This document shows, in pieces, positions 1 through 8,103 of a stretch of 64,000 nt of DNA. Position numbers and translations under genes: made by a program. Under the pieces are notes generated by a model, which saw only the letters and a program-made list of their open reading frames with translations, had not been told where the DNA came from and searched no databases. How positions within the stretch are numbered: position 1 is the first letter of the stretch; each line of letters begins with the position of its first letter. Origin of the DNA: Winogradskyella psychrotolerans RS-3 (GTDB taxonomy: Bacteria > Bacteroidota > Bacteroidia > Flavobacteriales > Flavobacteriaceae); assembly GCF_000427335.1 (NCBI RefSeq), contig NZ_ATMR01000128.1:166480-230479 (forward strand), read 5' to 3'.

Positions 1-1278
1 AGCTAATATGGCAATGGTGAAGTGTTTACTAATGGTATTCGTAATATTGGTAAAACCGTCTTCTTTGTTTTTATTGAAAACATCATTACTCCATAATTGT
101 GTGAGATAACTCTGCTCAACAGACTTTAGAGCTTCCATTTCAATAACACCATTGGTTTGTTTACCACCAGCAAATAATTTGTCTCCAGATTGTTTAGAGA
201 CCGTTTGCGATTCTCCCGTTACAAAACTGTAATCTATTTTTGCTTTTCCATTGATTAAAATACCATCAACAGGAATTAATTCTTCATTCCGAATTAAAAG
301 GCGATCACCTTTTTCGATATCGTAAACTTGAATGGAATTTTCGTTCCCTGATTTATCAATTTTGGTAATGGCAATCGGAAAGTATGATTTATAGTCGCGC
401 TCAAAGGATAAGAAATTATATGTTTTTTGCTGGAAGAACTTTCCGGTTAATAGAAAGAATATTAAACCAGCCAAACTATCAAAAAAGCCAGAGCCTAAAT
501 CGAACATAATTTCAATAGTACTCCTAATAAAGAGCACAGAAACTCCAAGTGCGATTGGGACATCAATATTTAAAATTTTAGCCTTTAGACCTTTATATGC
601 CGAAATGAAATAATCTTGAGCAGAATAAAAAACAATGGGTAAAGACATGGCAAACATTAGCCATCTAAAGAGCGGTTTGTATTGCTCTAACCAAAACTCG
701 TTGACTTCAAAATACTCTGGAAAAGACAAAAACATAATATTACCAAATCCAAAAGCGGCAACGCCAAGTTTATAGATTAAACTTCGGTTAACATCCTTTT
801 TACCAGAGTTAAAATCTTCTAAACTAATATAAGGTTCGTAACCAATAGCGCTTAATAGTAATACCACTGATTTTAAATTGGTAGTTTCAGAATTGTAAGT
901 AACTCTTACCGTTTTTTTACCAAAATTGACTTGAGAATCTGAAATGCCTGGATTAAGCTTGTTTAAATTTTCGAGAATCCAAATGCAAGAACTGCAATGA
1001 ATATGGGGAATGTAAAGCGTGGCAATCTCTAAAGCACCATCTTTAAACTCCGTGAGTTTTTCAATAATGTTTTCCTGAGAAAGAAAATCATATTTGCCTT
1101 CTATTTCCTTTGGAGTAGCTCCAGGGGAATTTTGTAAATCGTAATAACAAGTTAAATCGTTCTCATTAAAAATCTCGAAAACAGTTTTACAACCGTTACA
1201 ACAAAAAGACTTTTCTTGAAAAGAAATAACATGATTACCACAGTTGTCACCACAGTGAAAACACGTTGCGTTTTCCAT
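1..1278 (-). CDS. ccoI: Heavy-metal (copper) P-type ATPase, CcoI/FixI type, partial
   Basis: Seen: a continuous minus-strand frame of 426 codons from ATG at 1278 runs off the window edge, so only the N-terminal half is present. It opens with a Cys-rich metal-binding segment (CFHCGDNCG and FCCNGCK), then a second metal site HCSSC near residue 90, several hydrophobic helices, and the actuator-domain VTGES motif. The CPC helix and phosphorylation site would lie outside the window. Known: this N-terminal metal-binding domain plus P1B ATPase is the CcoI/FixI form that exports copper for cbb3 cytochrome oxidase assembly. The divergent Crp/Fnr gene and the palindrome at 1336-1349 fit that oxygen-linked role. 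The gene symbol is inferred from family and context; a general copper exporter is the alternative. Confidence 0.85.
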   Translation of the reverse strand, partial: MENATCFHCGDNCGNHVISFQEKSFCCNGCKTVFEIFNENDLTCYYDLQNSPGATPKEIEGKYDFLSQENIIEKLTEFKDGALEIATLYIPHIHCSSCIWILENLNKLNPGISDSQVNFGKKTVRVTYNSETTNLKSVVLLLSAIGYEPYISLEDFNSGKKDVNRSLIYKLGVAAFGFGNIMFLSFPEYFEVNEFWLEQYKPLFRWLMFAMSLPIVFYSAQDYFISAYKGLKAKILNIDVPIALGVSVLFIRSTIEIMFDLGSGFFDSLAGLIFFLLTGKFFQQKTYNFLSFERDYKSYFPIAITKIDKSGNENSIQVYDIEKGDRLLIRNEELIPVDGILINGKAKIDYSFVTGESQTVSKQSGDKLFAGGKQTNGVIEMEALKSVEQSYLTQLWSNDVFNKNKEDGFTNITNTISKHFTIAILA

Positions 1279-1305
1279 TTTTAATTTGCTCAATTATACC
1301 TGTAA

Positions 1306-1313
1306 CAAAAGTC
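1306..1313 (-). promoter_or_regulatory. Candidate -7 box for the P-type ATPase gene
   Basis: On the minus strand the sequence reads GACTTTTG, 7 of 8 matches to the Bacteroidota -7 element TAnnTTTG. It would place transcription start near 1299, about 20 nt before the ATG, with the FNR-like palindrome centred about 43 nt upstream, the usual spacing for class II activation. The match is imperfect, so this is tentative. Confidence 0.4.
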
Positions 1314-1335
1314 ATTAAACAGGTGCGTATATACT

Positions 1336-1349
1336 ATGATATTTATCAT
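1336..1349. promoter_or_regulatory. FNR/CRP-like palindromic operator
   Basis: ATGATATTTATCAT is a perfect 6-bp inverted repeat with a 2-bp centre and fits the FNR core TGATnnnnATCA. It lies between the divergent P-type ATPase and Crp/Fnr genes. Relative to the predicted ATPase start it sits near -43 (activation); relative to the fnr start near -29 (more compatible with autorepression). Function is inferred. Confidence 0.65.
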
Positions 1350-1357
1350 GTTTTAAT

Positions 1358-1365
1358 TAACTTTG
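1358..1365 (+). promoter_or_regulatory. -7 promoter element of the Crp/Fnr gene
   Basis: TAACTTTG matches the Bacteroidota TAnnTTTG element exactly. It predicts a start of transcription near 1372, which rules out the TTG at 1363 as start codon and favours the ATG at 1384 or 1387. Confidence 0.6.
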
Positions 1366-1383
1366 AATTTAATAGTTTTTGTT

Positions 1384-2061
1384 ATGATGAAATGCGAACA
1401 ATGTATCGTTAAACAATTTAATGCTTTAAAATCTTTAGAGAAAGATGATTTGATTCGTATCTCTGGTTGTAAGACTTCTAAATTCATAAAAAAAGGTGAA
1501 ATTTTATTTAGAGAAGGTGAAAGTATTAACGGTGTCTACTGCATTAAAGAAGGAGTTTGTAAGTTAACAAAGTTGAGTGCTAACGGCAAAGACCAAATTG
1601 TGAAACTTGTGGTGAGAGGTGATTTATTAGGCCAACGTTCATTAGTTACCGATGAAAAATCTAACCTTACCGCTATCGCAGTAAATGAAATGGAAATTTG
1701 TTTTATTCCTAAAAGCGAAATTTTACATGATTTATCAAAAAACGCCAATTTTTCTTTAGATATGCTTCAAGACATGGCTAAAGAACTTAGGATTGCGGAT
1801 AATATCATTGTAGATATGGCTCAGAAATCTGTAAAACAACGTTTAGCAGATGTGCTTATTTATTTAGATCAGGCCTTTGATAAAGATGAGAGAGGTTATG
1901 TTGGTGTTATGTTATCTAGAGAAGATTACGCAAATCTTGTAGGAACAGCAACTGAATCTGCCATCAGAATTTTATCGCAATTTAAAAAAGAAGGATATAT
2001 TTCTACCACAGGAAAACATATAAAGATTATTGATTTGGAAGGTTTGAAACGTATTGAATAA
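1384..2061 (+). CDS. Crp/Fnr family transcriptional regulator
   Basis: About 225 residues with an N-terminal cyclic-nucleotide-binding fold (FREGESINGVYCIKEG region) and a C-terminal winged helix (LSREDYANLVGTATESAIRILS, split as LSREDYANLVG and TATESAIRILS). Two Cys lie at the N-terminus (CEQC) and one in SGCK; the full four-Cys FNR cluster pattern is not evident, so direct oxygen sensing by an iron-sulfur cluster is uncertain. The ATG at 1384 (or 1387) is chosen because an upstream TTG overlaps the promoter. Divergence from a ccoI-type ATPase suggests control of microaerobic respiration genes, with the palindrome between them as its probable site. Confidence 0.88.
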   Translation: MMKCEQCIVKQFNALKSLEKDDLIRISGCKTSKFIKKGEILFREGESINGVYCIKEGVCKLTKLSANGKDQIVKLVVRGDLLGQRSLVTDEKSNLTAIAVNEMEICFIPKSEILHDLSKNANFSLDMLQDMAKELRIADNIIVDMAQKSVKQRLADVLIYLDQAFDKDERGYVGVMLSREDYANLVGTATESAIRILSQFKKEGYISTTGKHIKIIDLEGLKRIE

Positions 2062-2440
2062 TACTATTAAATTACCTACAATTTTTACGTTTTAAGCGTA
2101 TTGTGATTTTTAGGTCTCAAATGATTTGAATCTCTATAGTTTTTAACACATCTCCATAAATGGATCCGTTAAAGGCTATTTTCGTTTGTAATAATTCCGA
2201 AAGTCCCAACCTTATTAAATGTGTTTTTTTTAGCAAAGCCATATTTGATTAGTCTTTCTACGTCTTTAATAGAATATCAGTTGTTTTTTAGTAACTAAAA
2301 AAACAGAAAGTGGATAACCAATTTCTAAAAGTGGAGTTAATGCTTCGCACAGGAGTTGGAAAAGCATTATTTTTACATAGCTATGAAACGCACAGTCTTT
2401 AAATTTCATAAAAGAAAGACTGAGAATAGTAGCGAACTGC
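2062..2440. other. Intergenic region with two hairpins, no convincing gene
   Basis: No supported gene. It holds a stem TTTTTTAG/CTAAAAAA at 2284-2302 and an inverted repeat CAGTCTTT/AAAGACTG at 2393-2422 just before the VWA gene. Short open stretches exist on both strands (for example 2310-2402 on plus), but none has family features. Confidence 0.5.
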
Positions 2441-2473
2441 ATGTGTCAGTTAAATAACAATAAAGAGAAACAC

Positions 2474-3604
2474 ATGAAAGAAAAAACGAACAAATCGGGT
2501 TTCGTCTTTAAAACCTACGAAGCTCCCAACCAATCTCCTTTCGAAAAACTTTTCGAAATTTTTAAGGAGCTTATTACACATACTTCAGGCGATTTTGATG
2601 AAGCCATTGAATGGTTGCGTAGTCTTGATAAAGAATATACATTAACGACTCCAGAGTATACCATTGATGATTTTATTGAAGACTTAAAAAATAAAGGGTA
2701 TATCAGAGAAGAATTAGATCCTAACGGAACAGGTGAAGGAGGCATGACGATTACTGCGAAAACAGAACGCGCTATCCGTCAGCAAGCTTTAGATCAAATT
2801 TTTGGAAAAATAAAACGTAGTGGTTCTGGGAATCACAAGAGCAAAGGATTAGGACTTGGTGATGAGCATACAGGCGATTTAAGAGCCTATCAATTTGGTG
2901 ATGGTTTAGATAAAGTATCCATGACAGAGAGTTTGAAAAACGCTCAAATTAATAATGGTATTGGTGATTTTAGTTTAACCGAAGATGATTTGGTGGTTGA
3001 AGAAACCCTTCACAAAAGCCAAATGAGTACTGTTTTAATGATTGATATTAGTCACAGTATGATTCTTTATGGTGAAGATCGTATTACCCCAGCTAAAAAA
3101 GTAGCTATGGCTTTGGCAGAATTAATTACGACACGCTATCCAAAAGATACATTAGAAATATTAGTCTTTGGAAACGATGCTTGGCCAATTAAAATCAAAG
3201 AATTACCCTATTTAAAAGTCGGTCCATATCATACCAATACCGTTGCAGGATTACAACTCGCGATGGATATGTTGCGTAGAAAACGTAATACCAACAAGCA
3301 GATTTTTATGATAACCGACGGTAAACCCAGTTGTTTGCGAATGCCAGACGGACAGTATTATAAAAATAGTAATGGATTAGATCCGTTTATCACTAACAAG
3401 TGTTATGCAATGGCGCAACAAGCAAGACGCTTACATATTCCGATAACGACCTTTATGATTGCTGAGGATCCGTATTTGATGCAATTTATTAGAGAATTTA
3501 CGCAAGCCAATAGAGGAAAAGCATTCTATACAGGATTGAAAGGTTTAGGAGAAATGATATTTGAAGATTACGAGAATAACAGAAAGAAAAGAATTAAAGG
3601 ATAA
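2474..3604 (+). CDS. VWA domain-containing protein
   Basis: About 376 residues. The N-terminal half is alpha-helical and acidic; the C-terminal half is a von Willebrand A domain with the MIDAS motif DISHS followed by a conserved threonine and a DGKPS loop. No signal peptide, so cytoplasmic. An in-frame ATG at 2441 would add 11 residues, but the frame from 2474 starts with the more typical MKEKTNKSGF. It is followed, 83 bp downstream, by a MoxR/magnesium-chelatase-type AAA ATPase. Such AAA/VWA pairs act together as chaperone-like remodelling machines; the target here is unknown. Confidence 0.85.
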   Translation: MKEKTNKSGFVFKTYEAPNQSPFEKLFEIFKELITHTSGDFDEAIEWLRSLDKEYTLTTPEYTIDDFIEDLKNKGYIREELDPNGTGEGGMTITAKTERAIRQQALDQIFGKIKRSGSGNHKSKGLGLGDEHTGDLRAYQFGDGLDKVSMTESLKNAQINNGIGDFSLTEDDLVVEETLHKSQMSTVLMIDISHSMILYGEDRITPAKKVAMALAELITTRYPKDTLEILVFGNDAWPIKIKELPYLKVGPYHTNTVAGLQLAMDMLRRKRNTNKQIFMITDGKPSCLRMPDGQYYKNSNGLDPFITNKCYAMAQQARRLHIPITTFMIAEDPYLMQFIREFTQANRGKAFYTGLKGLGEMIFEDYENNRKKRIKG

Positions 3605-3608
3605 ATAA

Positions 3609-3683
3609 AGCTTTTAGCTCTTAGGTATTAGCCTTTAGCTCAAACGAGCTCGCTAATAGCTAAAGGCTAATAGCCAAAAGCTA
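3609..3683. repeat. Dispersed palindromic repeat between the VWA and AAA genes
   Basis: A perfect 15-bp inverted repeat (TATTAGCCTTTAGCT at 3626-3640 and its complement at 3658-3672) is nested in weaker outer arms. The string GCTAATAGCCAAAAGCTA (3666-3683) recurs reverse-complemented at 20266-20283. This is a REP-like intergenic element; in RNA it would form a strong hairpin inside the putative VWA-AAA transcript. Confidence 0.7.
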
Positions 3684-3687
3684 TAAA

Positions 3688-5151
3688 ATGAAAACAGAAA
3701 ACATAAGTACACTCGGCGAATTAAAAAAAGCAGGTTACCAATCAAAGTCTATTAAAGATGAATTGAGAGATAATCTTATTGACAATATAAAGAATAAGAA
3801 AACCACGTTTGAAGGTATTCACGGTTATGAAAATACAGTGATTCCAGAATTAGAACGTGCAATTCTATCTAGGCATAATATTAATTTATTAGGATTAAGA
3901 GGACAAGCAAAAACACGTTTGGCAAGGATGATGGTGAATCTGTTGGATGAAAACATTCCAGTCGTAGCAGGCTCTGAAATTAATGACGATCCCTTAGCTC
4001 CAATTTCAAGATTTGCTGTAGAGTTAATTGCTGAAAAAGGAGATGATACTCCAATAACTTGGTTACATAGAAATGATCGTTTTGCTGAAAAATTAGCCAC
4101 ACCAGATGTGACTGTTGCTGATATTATTGGTGATGTAGATCCAATAAAAGCAGCCAATTTAAAATTGAGTTATGCCGATGATCGTGTGATTCACTACGGT
4201 ATGATTCCAAGAGCTAACCGCTGCATTTTCGTCATAAACGAATTACCAGATTTACAAGCACGAATTCAAGTCGCCTTATTCAATATTTTACAAGAAGGTG
4301 ATATTCAAATTAGAGGATTTAAATTGCGTTTGCCTTTAGATATGCAGTTTGTATTTACGGCAAACCCTGAAGATTACACCAATAGAGGAAGCATTGTAAC
4401 TCCTTTAAAAGATAGAATTGGTTCTCAGATTTTAACGCATTATCCTGAGGATGTAGAAACAGCAAGAACAATTACTGCACAAGAAGCGAAGCTAGATTCC
4501 AGACAATCAGAATCTGTTTACGTCCCTGAATTAGCTAAAGATTTGTTAGAGCAAATTAGTTTTGAAGCTAGAGAAAGTGAATACGTAGATGTAAAAAGTG
4601 GAGTAAGTGCACGTATGAGTATTACAGCGTTTGAGAATTTACTAAGCACCGCAGAGCGCAGAGCATTAATTGCTGGAGACGATACAACAGCAGTGCGATT
4701 ATCTGATTTTACAGGAGTGATTCCCGCAATTACAGGGAAAGTAGAATTGGTATATGAAGGCGAACAAGAAGGTGCCGATTTTGTAGCCAATGCTTTAATG
4801 GAAGCCGCCGTAAAAACCTTGTTTCCTAAATATTTTCCTAAAGTAGAGAAGTTAGAAAAGCAAGGTGACGAAACTCCTTATGATGACTTAATCTCATGGT
4901 TTTTCAATGGAGACGGTTTTGAATTGTTAAACGAATATGATGATAAGGCTTATAAAGCAAAATTAGATGAGGTGACTCCGTTAGATGCTTTAATTGCAGA
5001 TTATCAACCAGAAATTGATCCAAGGGATGTCTATTTTGAAAAAGAATTTATTCTTTGGGGACTAACACAATTTAAAAAATTGAGCAAGTATAGTTATTCT
5101 GAAGGGATGCAGTTTAAAGATCCTTATGGAAGTTATATTAGTGGTTTATAA
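3688..5151 (+). CDS. AAA ATPase, MoxR/magnesium-chelatase subunit I type
   Basis: 487 residues. The Walker A at about residues 69-76 is GLRGQAKT, the MoxR-style GxxGxAKT form. A Walker B-like strand IFVINELPD carries the acidic Glu but Asn in place of the usual Asp. Sensor regions follow (FTANPED), then a helical lid domain. Known: MoxR ATPases work with VWA-domain partners, and one is encoded immediately upstream. The pair resembles magnesium chelatase subunits I/D, but no tetrapyrrole genes are nearby, so chlorophyll synthesis is not implied. The role is unknown; maturation or stress-related remodelling is an inference. Confidence 0.85.
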   Translation: MKTENISTLGELKKAGYQSKSIKDELRDNLIDNIKNKKTTFEGIHGYENTVIPELERAILSRHNINLLGLRGQAKTRLARMMVNLLDENIPVVAGSEINDDPLAPISRFAVELIAEKGDDTPITWLHRNDRFAEKLATPDVTVADIIGDVDPIKAANLKLSYADDRVIHYGMIPRANRCIFVINELPDLQARIQVALFNILQEGDIQIRGFKLRLPLDMQFVFTANPEDYTNRGSIVTPLKDRIGSQILTHYPEDVETARTITAQEAKLDSRQSESVYVPELAKDLLEQISFEARESEYVDVKSGVSARMSITAFENLLSTAERRALIAGDDTTAVRLSDFTGVIPAITGKVELVYEGEQEGADFVANALMEAAVKTLFPKYFPKVEKLEKQGDETPYDDLISWFFNGDGFELLNEYDDKAYKAKLDEVTPLDALIADYQPEIDPRDVYFEKEFILWGLTQFKKLSKYSYSEGMQFKDPYGSYISGL

Positions 5152-5175
5152 GTGAAATCAATATTTAATTTATGG

Positions 5176-5211
5176 CCTGTCAAGTTTTTAGAACCTGACA
5201 GGTCTTTTTTT
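5176..5211 (+). terminator. Rho-independent terminator after the VWA-AAA pair
   Basis: Stem CCTGTCA (5176-5182) and TGACAGG (5196-5202) followed by a run of T to 5211. The stem uses the CCTGACAGG motif that recurs at 6443-6457. Confidence 0.75.
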
Positions 5212-5248
5212 ATGTAATCATTAATGATTTTTGGATCATCTAAAACGC

Positions 5249-5806
5249 TTACTTAATAAGCGTCTTATTCTTCTTAATCTGTTTTGGTTTCAACCATAAC
5301 CAAAAACCGCTCAAAGAAATAAATAGTAGACCCAATGCTATTAAGGTAGAGTAGAAGAGTTTTGTTGGTGTTCCACTGGAATTGAAAAGAAAATCGATAA
5401 TAGAACCATCATGAATCATTTCAATAATATCTGCTGTTCTTGTCTTTTGTGAGATGATTTCACCTGTATAACAATCGATTTGTAATTCTGTAAAATGATG
5501 ATCAAAACGTACTTTGGCGATGCCTTTTCTTGGTCGGTAATCGATTCTGTTTATGTCGTTTGAAAGTTCTAAGCTGTCCATATAATTAATAGCTTTCATT
5601 TCAATTTCTGATAAAGAAATCAAATGACGTCCATTAGAATTAATACTTGTGGTTGCAGGTTTAAAACCTAATTCATCTTTCCAAGTTAGGAGAAGTCCAG
5701 TAATACTCATTATAATAATAAAAATCAATAGCGGAATCGCAACAAAGCGATGTGCTTTGCGATACCAACGCGTTGACTTAGCTAAGGATTTATTTTTCTC
5801 TTTCAC
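5249..5806 (-). CDS. PepSY-associated membrane protein
   Basis: 185 residues with a basic N-terminus, a transmembrane helix at about residues 20-43 (PLLIFIIIMSITGLLLTW), a periplasmic PepSY-like region with the CYTGEI motif, and a second helix near 150-172. This is the short form of the PepSY-associated TM family, which in larger relatives forms part of iron reductases and siderophore-linked proteins. No siderophore or TonB gene is adjacent, so iron reduction is only a possibility. It lies 27 bp downstream of the YdeI-like gene on the same strand. Confidence 0.75.
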   Translation of the reverse strand: MKEKNKSLAKSTRWYRKAHRFVAIPLLIFIIIMSITGLLLTWKDELGFKPATTSINSNGRHLISLSEIEMKAINYMDSLELSNDINRIDYRPRKGIAKVRFDHHFTELQIDCYTGEIISQKTRTADIIEMIHDGSIIDFLFNSSGTPTKLFYSTLIALGLLFISLSGFWLWLKPKQIKKNKTLIK

Positions 5807-5833
5807 GGAATAGGTTAACGTATGAATCTAAAT

Positions 5834-6406
5834 CTATCTAACATCACGACTTTTAATATTAGCATCGCAGAGTTTAATAATGGCTTCGATTCTTTTTTGT
5901 TTGGTGTCTTCGCGTTTGGCCTGATTTAACCAGTATAAATAATGTTTTCTATAGCTAGGCGCAAAGTTGAGGTAATTAGCATACGCTGTTTTATTGGCAT
6001 TAAAAGCTTGTTGAAGATTGCTCGGAATGATCCCTTTTTCTACATCATCTAATTCTGTCCAACTACCATTCTCTTTGGCTATTTTAATAGAATTATGACC
6101 GCTCTTGTGGATTAAGTTTTCTTTATGTAATTCAATAATATATTTTTTGTTAACCGCACTCCAAACACTTTTAGGTTTTCTTGGGCAAAAATATTGTCTA
6201 CGTTTTCCATCTCCTAAACTTTTTACGGTAGAATCTATCCAACCAAAACAAAGCGCCACTTTTACGGCGTCTTCCCAACGCATAGAGTCCTTTTTATGAT
6301 CAACTTTGTAGAAAATTAAATGAACACCTTTTACAGAATCGTGATAGTCTAGCAACCATTCGCGCCATTCCGTATCTGTTTTAAAATATAATTCTTGTAG
6401 ATCCAT
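5834..6406 (-). CDS. YdeI/OmpD-associated (OmdA) family protein
   Basis: About 190 residues, cytoplasmic. The N-terminal block WREWLLDYHDS followed by WEDAVKVALCFGWIDSTVKSL and a C-terminal helical part (YWLNQAKREDTKQKRI) are characteristic of the bacteriocin-resistance YdeI/OmpD-associated family. The ATG at 6406 is preferred to an in-frame GTG two codons upstream. Biochemical activity in this family is not established. Same strand as the PepSY gene, possibly cotranscribed. Confidence 0.8.
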   Translation of the reverse strand: MDLQELYFKTDTEWREWLLDYHDSVKGVHLIFYKVDHKKDSMRWEDAVKVALCFGWIDSTVKSLGDGKRRQYFCPRKPKSVWSAVNKKYIIELHKENLIHKSGHNSIKIAKENGSWTELDDVEKGIIPSNLQQAFNANKTAYANYLNFAPSYRKHYLYWLNQAKREDTKQKRIEAIIKLCDANIKSRDVR

Positions 6407-6442
6407 GTTCACTTCCCGAGAAAGCAGGAATCCTTTGTTTTC

Positions 6443-6457
6443 AGACCTGACAGGTCT
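6443..6457. repeat. Palindrome AGACCTGACAGGTCT
   Basis: A 15-bp perfect palindrome with a central A, sharing CCTGACAGG with the terminator at 5176-5211. It lies just downstream of the M1 peptidase stop codon. No T-run follows on the minus strand, so it looks like a small dispersed element rather than a full terminator. Confidence 0.5.
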
Positions 6458-6462
6458 ACTTT

Positions 6463-8103
6463 TTAAATTTCTTTTGATAGGATATAAAAATCTCTATCTA
6501 TCTTAAAGTCTTTAGACGATATTTTTTTAGTCTGCCATTCTGCTTTTGGAAATAGCCATTCGGATTTGCCATCAATGTTAACTTGAATTGGCATATCAAA
6601 ACCCTCAACAATGTCCGTCCAACGATACTTTAGTTCCCTCTTTTTAATTTCATATTCCAACGTCGGAATTTTAGTCGTTCTTAAATATTGATTAAAAAAT
6701 TCAGTTAAATCAATTCCAGAGTGCTCACTTAAGTAATCTTCAATCTGCTTCGTCGTTACCGTCTGGTGATAAAATTCAGAATTTAAACCGCGAAGAATTT
6801 GTCTCCATTTTTCATCATCTTCTATGAGTTGACGGAGCGTATGTAGCATATTTGCACCTTTATAGTACATATCGCTAGAACCTTCATTATTCACATTGTA
6901 GGCTCCAATTAATGGTTTGTCGTTTTGAATATTAGCACGTGTGCCAATAACATAATCGGCAGAAGCCTCTTTACCGTAATAGTAATCTAAAAATAGATTT
7001 TCCGAGTAGGAGGTAAACCCTTCGTGAATCCACATGTCTGCGATGTCTTTGTTGGTAATATTGTTAGCAAACCATTCGTGACCAGCTTCATGAATGATAA
7101 TAAAATCAAATTTTAAACCCCAACCTGTACCAGATAAATCTCGTCCTAAATAGCCTTGCTTATATTGGTTTCCGTAGGTTACAGAACTTTGGTGCTCCAT
7201 GCCTAAATAAGGCACTTCAACAAGTTTAAAACTATCTTCATAAAATGGATAAGGTCCAAACCAATGCTCAAAGGCTTTCATCATTTTTGGAGCATCTTTA
7301 AAATGATCTTTGGCGATTTCTAAGTTCTCTTTTAGAACATAATAATTCATATCTAAATCCCCTTTTTCACCTTTAAAGACTTCAGAGAAATTGGTATAGT
7401 CGCCAATATTCACATTAACGCCATAATTGTTAATTGGGTTGCTCACAAACCAATGTGAAGTGACGGTATTGTTATTATTTTCAACCAGTTTTCTAAGACG
7501 ACCGTTAGACACATTCGTCAACCCTTTTGGATTGGTAACGCTAATCAGCATACTATCCACTTCGTCATACATATGGTCTTTGTTTGGCCACCACACACTT
7601 GCTCCTAAACCTTGACACGAGGTGGCAATAAAATGTTTGCCGTTTTGATCTTTTTTCCATGAAAATCCACCATCCCAAGGAGCGCGTTTGGCTTCTCTTG
7701 GATAACCATTGTAATGAATTTCAATAGATTTGATGTAACCAATGTTTTGCTTTGTAGGAATTAAAATAAAATTAGCATTACCTTCAACTTGTACCTCTAA
7801 TTCTTTGCCATCTTGAATCGCCTTGGTTATTTCCATGGGCTGTTGCAAATCGATTTGCATAAACTCATTAGGCTCTGAAACTACTTTATAATAAATAGTG
7901 TTTTTTCCTGAAATGAACTTGAGCTCTGGTTTTACTTCAATATCTAAATGATAATAGGTTAAATCCCACCATGCGCGCTCTGGAGTGATGCTTCCTCTTA
8001 GGGTATCTTGATGTGTAAATTTTTCTTTACCTTGAAGTAATCCTTGACTGTGACCCGTTGAAATCAAAAGTATAGCAGAAAATGCTAATAAAAAATTTTT
8101 CAT
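6463..8103 (-). CDS. M1 family metallopeptidase, secreted
   Basis: 546 residues with a signal peptide (MKNFLLAFSAILLISTGHSQ). Gluzincin zinc site HEAGH at residues 338-342 and the third ligand Glu 361 in HEGF; a GMEHQ segment (311-315) occupies the place of the GAMEN substrate-binding motif. It is an aminopeptidase N-like enzyme, shorter than the usual 600-850 residues because C-terminal helical domains are lacking. Its ATG overlaps the stop of the upstream M28 peptidase gene by 4 bp (ATGA), indicating translational coupling. Probably cleaves peptides in the periplasm or outside the cell. Confidence 0.92.
   Translation of the reverse strand: MKNFLLAFSAILLISTGHSQGLLQGKEKFTHQDTLRGSITPERAWWDLTYYHLDIEVKPELKFISGKNTIYYKVVSEPNEFMQIDLQQPMEITKAIQDGKELEVQVEGNANFILIPTKQNIGYIKSIEIHYNGYPREAKRAPWDGGFSWKKDQNGKHFIATSCQGLGASVWWPNKDHMYDEVDSMLISVTNPKGLTNVSNGRLRKLVENNNNTVTSHWFVSNPINNYGVNVNIGDYTNFSEVFKGEKGDLDMNYYVLKENLEIAKDHFKDAPKMMKAFEHWFGPYPFYEDSFKLVEVPYLGMEHQSSVTYGNQYKQGYLGRDLSGTGWGLKFDFIIIHEAGHEWFANNITNKDIADMWIHEGFTSYSENLFLDYYYGKEASADYVIGTRANIQNDKPLIGAYNVNNEGSSDMYYKGANMLHTLRQLIEDDEKWRQILRGLNSEFYHQTVTTKQIEDYLSEHSGIDLTEFFNQYLRTTKIPTLEYEIKKRELKYRWTDIVEGFDMPIQVNIDGKSEWLFPKAEWQTKKISSKDFKIDRDFYILSKEI

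Noticed and set aside
2310..2402. Small gene upstream of the VWA gene
   Set aside because: A 30-codon GTG frame exists but has no signal peptide, motif or promoter and overlaps an inverted repeat.
3688..5151. Magnesium chelatase of chlorophyll synthesis
   Set aside because: The AAA/VWA pair has the fold, but no tetrapyrrole genes or photosynthesis genes are present; MoxR-type chaperone function is more likely.
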